Part shown: one piece after another, positions 24,848 through 36,016 of the stretch | Numbering within the stretch: position 1 is the stretch's first letter | How the letters are laid out: each line of letters opens with the position of its first letter | NCBI GenBank assembly: GCA_027886185.1 | Contig: WOAB01000040.1 | Coordinates: 3,410,001 to 3,474,000 of the forward strand | DNA from: Rheum nobile | Lineage: Eukaryota > Streptophyta > Magnoliopsida > Caryophyllales > Polygonaceae | Direction: 5' to 3' | Length of the DNA stretch: 64,000 nucleotides | Made by a program: the position numbers and the translations under genes | The notes under the pieces: model-generated | What the model was told of the DNA's origin: nothing | The model's input: the letters and a program-made list of their open reading frames with translations, nothing else | Database searches by the model: none

Positions 24848-24944
24848 ACCCTAAACCGCCAAAAAATTCGAAACGTCGCCGTTATATAAGGCCGCCCAGG
24901 GTCGTCTTCTCCGATGCGATTTCCAGCGTTCGAAATACACAAAA

Positions 24945-27731
24945 ATGGAGCCGGGCGACGAATATTCAGTGGACGACCTATTTGCGATATTGGACGAGCA
25001 AGAGGCGTTGGAGGCGGCGGCGGGAGTGCTAGGCGGAGACGGCGGCGATTCGACGGCCGATTCGACGTTGGCGGCGGCGGCCAATCTCTGTGTGACGGGG
25101 GGAAGCAGCGACGATTCTGGGCCGCTTGCGGAGCCGCCCACTATGGGGGAATCTGGGCTGCCTGCGGAGCCGCCCACTATGGTGGAATCTGGGCCGCCTG
25201 CGGAGCCGCCTAGGACCGAGGGTGAGGAGGGCGATATCGCGGCGGAGAATGCCTTCGACGTCGCGTGCGCGGTTGGTCAGGAGGCCATTTCAGACTTGGG
25301 TGAAATTCCAGTTCGCGAAAAGCGAAAATATGAACGGAGGGCAACTGAAAAGGTATGGTATTTTTTAAATTTGTAATCGTTAAATCTAATTTATTTAATT
25401 AAATTGTTTCTGCACTTGTAGATTTATATACTTGGATTTTAGATTATTAAATCATTATCTTATAAAAAATAGTATAGATAATATGCTCAATTATACTGTT
25501 AAAAATAGTATAGGTAATATGCTCAATTATACTGTTAAATAATATTTAATATATCATTGTAATGAAAATTGTAATATATTATTTTGTTTGTATGAAAATA
25601 ATATTTGGACATATGTAAATAGGTTATAGTGGGTAAAATGAATATAGTTATATTTGTAAATTTGGTTTTTATTGTATTTAATCATTATAAAAAATAGTAT
25701 AGGTAAATTGCGACAATTATACTGTAATATTAAATATGTTATTGTAATGAAAATTTTAATATATTGATTTTGTTTCTAAGAAAACAATTTTCTATATTTT
25801 TAATGCAAAAATAGGAAGTGTTGTGTAAGATCGCACGGTCCGATCAAGATAGTCGCCCTACTACTGCATCTGCTCGCAAGAGGAGGGTTGGCGGTGTATT
25901 GCAGGGCCATAGTGAGGCCGATAGTGAGGGTGCTAGTGAGGACGATGTTGGTCCCGTCCGCTCAGATGAGGACGTGGTTATGGAGGACCCACCTCAGCAG
26001 TCACATCAGGAGGACCCACCTCTTGAGGACTCGCCTCAGCAGCAGCTACACATGGAGGAGTCACCTGAGCCATCTCAGCAGGCCCCGTCTCAGCCTGAGT
26101 CAGCCACACAGGCCCCATCTCCCACTGAGCCACATCAGGAGACTCCATCTCAGCAGGCCCCGTCTCAGCCTGAGCCAGCCACGCAGGACCCACCTCCTCC
26201 TGAGCCAGCTGAGCAGTTTCCTTCTTTGTTGAGGAACTTTGACACGCACATTGCAGAGCTGATATGGATGAAGGCGTCGTTGGACCCACCCGAGGACGTT
26301 GTTAGGAATTTGAGGGTCTAGACACGCCCTTCGCAGTTTGCATTTTGGAGGGATCGTATTCCCGGAGGGGTCCCTGCGGAGGGGTCCTGGTTTTGGATTG
26401 CGCAGCAGACGGGGTTGACCGGTTTACTTAATTTCCAGTTCGGCCATGTTGATCACAACCTCATTTCAGCGTTCGTTGAGAGATGGCATCCAGATACGAA
26501 CACCTTCCACTTTCCCTGGGGCGAGATAGGTCCTACGCTACATGACGTGCTGATGATTCTAGGGCTGCCGATCGAGGGATTTGAGGTGACGTCGCCATGG
26601 ACCGGTCAGGATATCGAGCTGGCGGAGTGTGAGGCTTTGTTCGGCTATTTGTTTGGGATAGATTCGGACTACAGCTTTGATGAGGATGATGCTGACATGG
26701 TCTGCGACCTTAGGAAGGGTTGGGTCAAGCAATTCCAGCTTGGGAGGCATGTGATGAGGATGATTGAGGAGGGTGCCCACCCAGAGGATATAGCAGCCGG
26801 TTTCTTATGGCACGCCATGTCGGCTAGCATCTTCGTTGACAAGTCAACGAACGAGCTGAAGACCACACTGCTACCTCTTTTTGTGGACTGGGAGCGTGTC
26901 GTTCATACTGCTTGGGGTACCGGGGTTCTGGCTCTCCTTTATAGGAACCTCAGAGAGGGTTCTCGGGCCGGAGCTGCACAGTTCGCCGGCTGTGCACGTC
27001 TTTTGGAGGTAGGCCTTTAATATAGTTAACTTATAATTTAGATTATTAATATACATTATTGAATTGTTTATAACTAGTGGTTGTCTTTCTCTGTACGCAG
27101 GTTTGGATTTGGACGTACTTTGTATACTTCCCGGGCAACCCTAACCTCAAGGAAGGTGCAGACGATGACATACGACGCGCTGGACGATACTGCATTGGCC
27201 GGACACCTCTCCGGTCGCTCCGTGACCAGTCACGCTACAGACGAATTCTGGACGAGTATAGGCCAGAGGATGTATGTATTCTTTTTCAATTTAATTTATA
27301 GTAAGAAAGCGTAATGAATTAATTTATGGTCCATCGTGTTTTGTTAATTGCAGATACGGTGGATGCCGTACGAGGGTCTTGATTTTCGAGGTCATCACAG
27401 GTCCTCCACTTATCGAGGGACTATTCGTTTTCTCGGTGTAGAGGAGGCCTACATGCCAGATCGGCTTACACGCCAGTTCGGTTATCGACAGAGCAGGCCG
27501 ATGGATATCATAGAGCCTCTGGTTGCAGTGCGTCCTCTTAATTTCAGGGGGACGAGGCGATACCAGTTGCACTTTGACCCGCGTTGGCACAGGTGGGACC
27601 AGCGTGAGCATCATCTTTGCCCCCACATCTTGGCGAGTCCTCTTGCGACGATGGCTTGGGATGTCCATGACGCGTACCCAGTGAACCCTCATGGGCTGCT
27701 CTGTGGGCCGCCCACAACGGTCCTATTTTAG
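24945..27731 (+). pseudogene. Plant mobile domain (PMD) protein of the MULE, one premature stop
   Basis: Four exons, all phase 0: 24945-25352, 25815-27008, 27101-27271, 27354-27731, about 716 codons. Exon 1 is acidic with three copies of an 11-residue repeat (AEPPTMGESGL type). Exon 2 begins with a low-complexity Pro/Gln/Ser-rich stretch, then the mobile domain: FAFWRDRIPGG, LISAFVERWHPDTNTFHFPW and GEIGPTLHDVLMILGLPIEG, the typical start of the family, continuing through exon 3 (VWIWTYFVYF) and exon 4 (WMPYEGLDF, FGYRQSRP). PMD proteins occur both in transposons and as host silencing and development proteins (MAIN family). An in-frame TAG at 26319-26321 precedes the domain; apart from it the frame is open from start to stop. 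A CAG-to-TAG change would explain it. It could be a recently inactivated gene. Confidence 0.85.
25120..25212 (+). repeat. 33-bp minisatellite in PMD exon 1
   Basis: Three near-identical units each contain GCGGAGCCGCCCAC, translated as xPAEPPTMxESG. The DNA of each unit resembles a half of the terminal palindromes of the same element. Confidence 0.8.
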
Positions 27732-27813
27732 CCTATAAATACGGCCCCAAAACCCCTCGAAATACACACAATTTCCACTCCTCACAAACTTTTCTTCGAT
27801 TCTATTTAAGATA

Positions 27814-28273
27814 ATGGCGCCTTTGGTTCTCGAAGTTTACGAAAATGGGCGAATCACCTACAATCGAATGATACGCCAACGAAGTGGGATGGACATGTTT
27901 TTCCATGGCTACGAAGGTGGCGAGGTCCGCACGTTGCGGATGGGGGATCTCGAGCCTGGAGAGGGGGGGGGGGTTGTCATTAGGTTTCTTGTACTTGGCG
28001 TTATTTTACCATCTCGAGCCTGGAGACGGGGTTCCCCCTGGTCGGATTTTTTACTTTCCAGCAGGCGTGGATCCTCCATGACTCTGTGAGGTGGTACACG
28101 AGGATCAGATAGCTAAAATTATGGCTCTTTACAGACCTGGTGTTCCAGTTCCCATTTACACAGAATCTACACACCCGAGACGCCATATCCCCGGTCTTTT
28201 AGAAGATTCGGAATCTGTGATGGACAACGGCAGCTATGATGATGGCGGGGAGGCCGATTCGGACGAGGATTAG
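27814..28273 (+). pseudogene. Small unknown protein gene of the MULE, frame-disrupted
   Basis: I do not recognise this gene. The frame from 27814 starts MAPLVLEVYENGRITYNRMI and runs to a run of 11 G (27963-27973). After it a second frame reads GDGVPPGRIFYFPAGVDPP, stops at TGA 28079-28081, then continues in the same frame as CEVVHEDQIAKIMALYRPG to an acidic tail ending EADSDED. Restoring one frame and a Trp codon would give a protein of about 150 residues, though the words CTCGAGCCTGGAGA at about 27948 and 28011 suggest a 63-bp internal duplication. A transcript start just upstream is plausible, since this follows directly after the PMD stop codon. Whether it is a second element gene or a 3' part of the first is open. 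Confidence 0.5.
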
Positions 28274-28498
28274 ATAGTTTTTTTATGTTTCATGTTAAAC
28301 TAGTGTACGCTTTAATGTTTTCGTGAACGTGTTTTTGTTAATGATTAGTAATATTGTTGTCTCGTATAGCATTTTCCCGATTTTTTTCAATTCTCAAAAA
28401 CAAATGATTAAAAACACAATATACGATCAATCTCAATAAAACTTTCACACAAAAGGAAATACAATATCATATATAAAGTCGATTACAATCCAAAAAAC

Positions 28499-31400
28499 CT
28501 AGGTAAGTATGTCAGGTCGTCCATGATATGCTCGCTCCTCTACATAATTCTTGAACCTATCCTTGAAGCACTCATGACTATCCCATCCATCAACACTTGG
28601 ATCCTTGTAAATGCGCCACTGTCTTGGAGGCGGTGGAATGGGACAATGGTCATTAACAAGCCAAATCTGTACACGTAAACAATACAGTTACTAAAAAAAT
28701 TATGAAAGAATAAGTAAATACGAGAGAGTAGGACTCCACGTACCGGTACGTAATGGTCTCTCCTGCCTATATGTGCTATCGCATAAACCTTTGTCGGAGG
28801 CTCGGCACCCGGGGGGGCCCACAATGGAAGACATGTGTGCGGTCCGAACCATGATAAGACAACAACAGCCACTTGGTGTTCCGTTGCAAACGCCAACCCA
28901 GTAATAGGCATTATACACCAGAAGTTTGCCGTGCACGGTGAAGGAATATAATTCAATTTCCTAACAAATTCTTCCAACGTCAACGCTTCCTCCGCAAGCA
29001 TCGCTACGTAGTTCGCTCCATGTGCCTGGACGTGCTTTGAAAGCCCTAACCGGACATCAATGTACTCGTCTTCTTGGCAACACAGCAAAACGGCAAGAGA
29101 ACGGAACCCACAATGACCATCACCTTTGAATTTTTGAACTCCAGAAATGTAGGCGAGCATGAAATGATCAATATTCTCGTGCCCCCAGTTGAAGCCGAGA
29201 TACTTGACCGGCTTGTTTGAACCCGACTTGGACTTGGTTGAAGCAGATTTTGGCTTTGCAGGTTTAGTGGCACTCCCCTTTGCTGTTGAAACTCCACTGT
29301 GAGGTCATCCGCTAGAAGGGCATCCTTTCGATCCCGGGGATCCAACGGACGATTTCACATTGGTCGTCTCTTTCTCTGCAGGCTCATCCTCCTCATCCAC
29401 TCCCAGCTCCTCATCCTCCATCTTCATCTTCTGCTTCTCCTTCTTCATGTTTGCATCCACATGCTCGTCCCAACACATTTTCCTCTTCGTACCGGTCTTT
29501 CTCGCATTCATCCTAGGCCTCCCCTTCTTGGTCTCACCACGTGGCGGGTCTTGAATATCGCACGATGTAGGGTCCTTTGACTCACGCCACTTTTCCGCCA
29601 TCTTCTTCAAATCAAATCCCTCAACTGTCCCACATAAGTACTCTTCAACGAAGTCATCCACCGTGACATTGTCCGCTGTCAGTGAAACACCATCATCGAC
29701 ATCAAGATCCTTAGCATCCAACCCTTCCCATCGGATCTGCTTCCAGAAAATATCAACCTCTTCAGGCACTAACGGATAACCCGTCTCCACGTAGACCTTA
29801 ATTGTGTGTGGGCAAGGCAGCCCCAGTGTGGACCTCCACCAAAAATCAACACATTTGTTCCCAATTTTCCCCTCCTTTGCTAACACAGCTTGGGCATACA
29901 ACATTCTCAGGCATTTTTCAGAGCACTTTTCAAGGATGCGCTTGAAGAACACCTTAACCCACTCAGGGACTTTCACTATCTCCATGGGAAATGCAGTGCA
30001 GTTCTTGGTCATCTCATATCGGATCTTCCAATGCTGATCAACAAACATGTTGTCGATGTGCTGCACAAGTGTGTCGAACCCTTCGACGGATGTCTCAATC
30101 ATGTCCTTAAGTATAGAGTGCTGACCCTCAACCCTGGAAATAATATATTCGTATACAATTAACTAAATAAATTTTATAACCCAATTTGATTGCAAATGTT
30201 TGTATGAAAGTTACATGTTTGATGTTCTTGTGGCAAAATGGAGAACATCATCACACCATGCCGCAACCAGCTTCTTCTTATGCTCATTAAACCAAGTTTG
30301 CTCCACATATCGCACCAAGCCTTCACTCCATATCCCCTTAAAGTGAGCAAGCCGCTCTCTGTACTCCTTCTTTGTGTGAGACCTCATCACCCGACGAACA
30401 CTTCCCGAGAATTTCTTCTCGTCAATCTTCATCGTCTTAGCATATGCCTTCACATTACGGTCTATATGGACCTGACACAAGTGATGACGAACCTTCGGAA
30501 AAACCAGTTTGGCAGCCTTGATCAGTCCTAGCTCTCGATCAGACATGATGCATACGGGATTTTTCTCCCCGTACAACCACTTCAATCGTCTCAGCGCCCA
30601 TGCATAGTGGTTTGTCGTCTCTCTTTCCATGAACACAAGAGCAATGCAATATGTGTAGTTGGTGCAAGTAAACCCAACAATCTGGAACAGAGGCATACCG
30701 TACCTATAAATGCAACAACAACAAAAAAAAACCCGCAGAAAATACCATTATCTACACATAATACAAAAAAGACTAAGGTTTACCTGTTGGTTTTGTAGGT
30801 CGAATCCATAATGACGACATTAGGAAACATGCACAACAAATGTCGAGCGTCTGGATGAGAAATAAACAAGCACGCCAAAACCTCCTTCCCATCTTCCCTC
30901 GTCTTAGTAGCAGTGTCCTACAAATAGCCTTTCTCATTCAAAAATCCCAATGACCATTGTGTCACATTCAGATTGCCCAGGGATTTCAACCTCTCCTTAG
31001 CCCTAACAGTGTACACCTGATTCCTTGAACTCGTTGCACTCGAATATTCATTCCTAAGATGTGTAGAAATAACCTTGGGTCTTGCACCCGCCGCAGTATC
31101 AATCATCACTTTCCTACGCTGCTCCTTCGTAAGTCGGGTAGCAAATGCATGGCCGGTCAAGGTGGTAGAAAGCATATGGTTATGGGATCCACTAACAACC
31201 GATAAGGTCCACCCAGGATCTCTAATAATATTTCCTTTCCTAAAAGTACCATGCAGCAAAAAGGGACAACCCTTCTTTTTTGACCTAGTTTTATTCACTC
31301 GTATCGGGCTGACCTTTATACCATCGACTAACACCTTCTTCTTGCCGGACCTAGGTAACCCGAATCTCTCACAGTGAAGTATAATCTTTTTAGGATTTGA

Positions 31401-31826
31401 TGATTTAGTAGTGATCACCATAAAAAGACTAAAACCTACCCTTTGCACCCAATCTCTCAATCCTTCCTTACTAGGAAATATCTCAGTAGTAGTAAAATGG
31501 GATGAGAAGTCGATAGCTATAAATCCATCATCACTAGAATCACCCTATTTATATACAAAAATTACCACATTAGAGACTAATTAATAATTAAATTTCTAAA
31601 AACTAATATCAACAAATTAAATATTATTTCAAAACAGTTTAACATTTCAAAGACTAAGTACATTTAAGATCTAATTATTTTATAGAGTAAAAATTATAAT
31701 ATTACATACCTTGAAGTACTCGGGAGAAATTGGCGCCTGCAAATCACCCTCATCATCTACAGATGTGTTAGCGCTCGAAGAGGACTCCGACAATCCCCTC
31801 CAACCAGAACCGCTTGACGACGACAT
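28499..31826 (-). pseudogene. MULE transposase fused to OTU-type cysteine protease, two premature stops
   Basis: Five exons: 31826-31710, 31544-30784, 30703-30215, 30133-28744, 28666-28499, adding up in phase to about 974 codons. Order of parts: Ser/acidic N-terminus; FAR1/WRKY-GCM1-type zinc-binding region (ILHCERFG, KKGCPFLL, SGSHNH); DDE core with Asp in VVIMDSTYKTNR, Asp in VCIMSDRELGL and Glu in MVEGQHSILKD; a Cys/His SWIM-like segment (CVDFWWRSTLGLPCPH); a Lys-rich nuclear-type linker; then an OTU-like domain with DGHCGFRSLA (catalytic Asp and Cys) and RRDHYVPV (catalytic His). In-frame TAG at 30918-30920 and TGA at 29305-29307 interrupt it; otherwise it is open. The three DDE residues and the OTU catalytic residues are all present, so inactivation looks recent. 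Confidence 0.88.
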
Positions 31827-31905
31827 TTATTATGAAAATGAGTTTCTAGATTTGGATACAATACAATACCACCATCCCTAATTTATATAGCCGGCTACAC
31901 CTGTA

Positions 31906-32226
31906 CTGGGCGGCCCTACGTGCAGCCCACATCGACCGTTGGGAGTGAAACGTATACTCACTGGGCGGCACCACGTGCCGTCCATGAACCCTGGGCGGCA
32001 GGAAGTGCCGCCTATGAACCCTGTCCCCCCAAAAAATCCGGTTCACTGACCCAGTTTCTTGGGCGGCATTTCGTGCCGCCCACAACCCCGGTTTTAATGA
32101 ACCGGTTTTTAAAAACACATTTTTATTTATTTCAAAAAAAAATCCCTAAACTGAACCCATCATGGGCGGCTCGAGGAGCCGCCCATGGAACTCGGGTTTT
32201 CTCGGCGGCATGTCGAGCCGCCCATG
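31906..32226. repeat. Six GC-rich palindromes at the right MULE end
   Basis: Palindromes lie at 31906-31929, 31961-31984, 31991-32013, 32060-32081, 32161-32187 and 32202-32226. That at 32161-32187 is a perfect 12-bp stem (CATGGGCGGCTC) around GAG. They have the same stem as those at the left end but different loops and spacers. Confidence 0.9.
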
Positions 32227-33688
32227 GGGAAGTGCGCGGCTAAAAAAAAGCTACTAGTCGTTCAACTAAGTTTTCTGTATTTTGTGGTATACTACTTATA
32301 ATTAACCGTCCTTGATTTTTTTGTTTACCTAGCCTGTATATATATGGAAAAAGTACCAGCTAGTCGTTCTGGTGTAAATTGGTAACCATATATATTATTA
32401 AACAAATAACTAATTAAGGAGATAGAGTAATAATCTACTATATATATACTAAAACAGAATACTTACTGCACCACGTGACGCTCCCACAATGAACCCACAA
32501 TTTACGCTGCCACGTGGCGTCACGGTATTCAATTTGCCATATGTCAAACTCTTATTTTTTCGGTTATTTTGACAAAAATCTAATAAAATCAAAGAAAATA
32601 AAATCATGGCCTATTTTAATCGGATTTGCATACAATTTGAATAATTCTTATACTATAATCTTTCTAAAAATGTACCAAATAATATTCTAATCCCTATTAT
32701 TTTTATACATAATCAAATCTGTAATCATCAATAATTGCCAAAACGTACTCAAGCATATTACAAAAATCTTTTGTTTCCAATATGCACATTCACATTTGGT
32801 TAAAACCTGTAATAAAATCACGGATTGTGCACCCAAAAATATTCAACCAGTTGTCATCCAAAAATATTAAATGGCATTATACAAATGCACATTTCTTACA
32901 AAACCTGCATGATACATGCAAGAAAAACGTGCCTGTACTGAAACTGAACATGCAAGAACTAAACTTGAAATAAAACTAAACCTGCTAATGACAACATTAT
33001 TGCACAAAAACTGAACATGCACAATAAATAAACATGCAAGAACTAAACCTGAAGCATACACAAATAATTTCAAGAACTAAACCTGAAAAATAAGACTGAA
33101 AATGTGAAGTAGACACAAATAATTGCACACCCTCAAAACGGACAATAATTGCACAAAAACTTTTGTTGCTTGAAAGAAAATAACCAAATGCAAAATTTGC
33201 CACAAAAAAAAACACAAATCTTTTGCTGCCTCGAAACTCTGCACATTATCTTTAAAAATATTAAGGCATCATTCCAATTGCAAGATTATCTTTAAAAATA
33301 TTCCATAAACAACCGTGCATATTATCTTTAAAAAGATTCCAATTGCAAGATCTGCACAATAAAACCATAAATATTAAGGCATCATTCATAAAGGGTAATT
33401 CAAAAACTGCATATCCATGTTTTCCAAAATTAAAAAAAGAAAATATTTTGTTCATTTCTGTACAATATTGCAGAATAAATTAAACGGTTTTTGGGTTATA
33501 AAACTACACCCCCTCCCTCAATTTCAATACAAACAACTGGAACCATAGCCAAACTGTTCTTACAAGATCGGACTTAGTCAATTACCAGGTAATTACATCT
33601 TTATATATATTTTTTTTGTCTTTCATTGTACATGCTGATATTTATTATACATGCACCGATTGAATGTGCTACAAAAATTATATTTTTA

Positions 33689-33947
33689 GTTTGTGCATAA
33701 TATGCTCACAGAGGGTATTAGTTTAGGTCTTTTGTCGATGAAACTAATAACCTCTTTGAGCATTTTCTATTTTAGCAAGTAAATACACAAGTGTTTTAAG
33801 GCACTGTTTTCAGTCTTTCACGAGTGAGGTATGATTACTTGAAAGTTTGTGCAGAATATGCTTAGAGAGGGTATTAGTTTAGGCCTTTTGCCGATGAAAC
33901 TAATAACTTCTCTGAGCATATGCTGCACAAACTAATACCCTCTCTGA
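33689..33947 (+). ncRNA. Two tandem imperfect foldbacks (miRNA-precursor-like shape)
   Basis: Copy 2: arm 33845-33880 pairs with 33897-33932 (32 of 36 positions) around a 16-nt loop, and a second 3' arm follows at 33929-33947. Copy 1: arm 33689-33724 pairs with about 33741-33766 around the same-sized loop. The two copies share arm sequence (GAGGGTATTAGTTTAGG). Expression cannot be judged from sequence; a MITE-like origin is equally possible. Confidence 0.4.
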
Positions 33948-34073
33948 TATATGACTGTTTTTGTATTTTTTATGAACAAATATCAGTACTAACATGATTT
34001 TTTGCATCTGTTTATGTATTTTCTGATTTCAGAACTGAGCTGTTTTTGTTTTTGTCTATATTGTTTTGTAGCT

Positions 34074-34430
34074 ATGTCAAAAGAACTACAAGAAATAAAT
34101 GATATTACAGGTAGCCGAGGAAATTATGCGCTTAAGGTTCGGGTTGAGGGTATGGCATTTATGGATTCAAATTTGGTGAATTTGAAAAAATTATCGACGA
34201 GTCATTGGAACAAGGATATGTTTATGGTTAGTAATTGTTTAAATTTTTCATATGAAATTCTTTTAACTATTAGTGTTTCGATACTTTTATTATTCTATTT
34301 TAAACATATTACTTTTTATTTTGTAGATTTTATTGGTAAATTAGTTGGAATTGGTGATAAAATTGTCACCTTTACTAACCGCAATGGGAAAGATGGTAAA
34401 ATGATCAATATTTTGTTAATGGATACAAGG
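34074..34430 (+). pseudogene. RPA1-like single-stranded-DNA-binding (OB-fold) fragment
   Basis: Exon at 34074-34230 begins MSKELQEINDITGSRGNYAL KVRV, resembling the start of an OB fold. After an AT-rich intron, an exon from 34327 reads DFIGKLVGIGDKIVTF followed by KMINILLMD, the typical second OB-fold strand pattern of replication protein A. Nothing recognisable follows, so the gene is truncated. Transposon-borne origin (Helitron) is more likely than a host RPA1. Confidence 0.5.
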
Positions 34431-34460
34431 TATTCAATATTCCATTTTCATATGTAAAAT

Positions 34461-36011
34461 TCTAATTTCACCCTTTTTATTATGTTATAAATTATTACTT
34501 ATATTTTGATTTCATAGGTAGGGTTTAGATAGGTTTAGGACTTAAATTGATATACATATAGTATTTTAAAATTTTAAATTATGTTTCATAAAAAAAATCT
34601 AAATTCTGGCTATGTTTACTGTTTAGTTGTTTTAAATACAATTTCCCTACATTAAAGATAGGAAGCATAACATAACCAAGTATAAAATTTTAAAAGTTGC
34701 ATATATATATACTATGTGTACGGTTTAGATAGGTTTAGGATTTTAATTTAGATACGTTGTATTTTTAAAATATAATTTCTGGCTATTTTTAGTATTTTTC
34801 ATTGAGTTTTTAAAATAAGTGATTGTTATTTATGTTTCATTTAGGGAATACATTATTATTAATATTATGATGATGTTTTTTCAGTTCCTTCAACTTTTTA
34901 TTAGTACTTCAATTTGCAATCTTTTTCCGGCTTGAATAGGTTCTTCATTTTAAGTTTTGTTTGGTTAAATACTATTAAAATGATTGTTATGATTTGTGAA
35001 TTGTATAAAGGGAAAGATAAAAGAAGTGAACATGAGAGATGAGAGACAAGAGTGTAGATGACAGTTGAAGAGAGTACATTTTTTTGTTATTAGTTATTTT
35101 ATCTTAACAACATGCAAATTAGTACTTTAATGCAGTAATAATTTATGTTTTTATTTTTTCTTATTCGTTATGTAGATATAGAGTTTCATCTAAACTAAAC
35201 CGAGAGGAAAATAAAGATTATTATTATATTATAAAGTTTAAAAAGTGATTTCATATTTACAAAAAAGTCTCAAGTATTTCAGAACTTCATAAAATATGTA
35301 AAATCCTACGATTATTTCCTTTGTGTATACATAATTTATTTCATAAAGTAAAATTCTATATTATAACACGTATAGGATATGGTAATTGTAAGGACATTTT
35401 TGTGTTTATTATATAGATATGATACTGTTTTAAAAAAAACATTTAAGGTAAATAATATTTTAGAATGATTAGTTTATTTAAGTTCATAAGGAAAATAAAT
35501 ATTTTTGCAGACTTCCATTAAACATTTATTATATAGGAGATTTTTAGTATATGTCAATATGTACATAATAAAATCATATCGGTCATTTTAAGATAATTTA
35601 AAGATCATATACGATTGCATATTGAGTTGATATTTTATTAAAATAATCCTAACTTCTATAAATGTTGAAAATTTCATGAAACATGTGTATATATATAATA
35701 TATGCTAGAGGATGGCAGTACGACAAAACTAAGAAGTTGTTCAATCCTTTGATGCATTGAGCAGAGTTAAGAATTTGTTAAGTTAAACAAGGCTGCTCAA
35801 AGTCGTCGAAACTCAAAGGTATAGTTTGTCTTCATGTCTTTCGATTTGTAAATGTTTATTGTGTGTCTTCTATGTCTTCTGATTTGAGTGTAGTGCAATA
35901 GTGTACAAAAAATTCTATTTACAACTAATAAAATTTTATGTTCAGTTTTGTGAATTGGTTTTTATATTATTGAAGCATTTTTTCACAACTGAAAAATTGT
36001 ATGTTCACATA
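34461..36011. other. AT-rich stretch, nothing recognised
   Basis: A GGTTTAGATAGGTTTAGGA-like word occurs at about 34525 and 34727. No gene, LTR or RNA signal seen. Confidence 0.6.
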
Positions 36012-36016
36012 TATGT

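Larger units (their letters stand above)
24490..32249. mobile_element. Mutator-like element (MULE) with PMD and OTU genes, about 7.76 kb
   Basis: The left end starts TTTTTTTTAGCCGCGTACTTCC. The right end, read inward on the opposite strand, starts TTTTTTTTAGCCGCGCACTTCC: 22-bp inverted repeats with one mismatch. Behind each lie six GC-rich palindromes. Inside, a plus-strand gene encodes a plant-mobile-domain protein and a small unknown protein, and a minus-strand gene encodes a MULE transposase carrying an OTU-like protease. The two coding directions converge near 28.3-28.5 kb. I could not find a convincing 9-bp target duplication, so the outer limits could be off by a few bases. All three coding regions carry stops or frame changes, so this copy is not autonomous now. 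Confidence 0.8.
32434..34460 (+). mobile_element. Possible Helitron 5' end and internal part
   Basis: A TCTACTATATATATACTAAA sequence at 32434, preceded by A, is like the 5' termini of plant Helitrons. An RPA-like coding remnant lies 1.6 kb downstream, and such proteins are common Helitron passengers. I found no CTRR hairpin end that I trust, and no Rep/helicase. Between 32780 and 33480 the words CATGCAAGAACTAAACCTGAA, ATTATCTTTAAAAATATT and TGCACAA recur several times. Confidence 0.35.

Noticed and set aside
25888..26289. Arg/Ser/His-rich and antisense frames over the PMD linker
   Set aside because: Alternative frames of the Pro/Gln repeat; the PMD frame continues into the conserved domain.
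24470..32270. 9-bp target duplication for the MULE
   Set aside because: AGTCG occurs near both ends but at different distances from the TIRs; not a convincing duplication.
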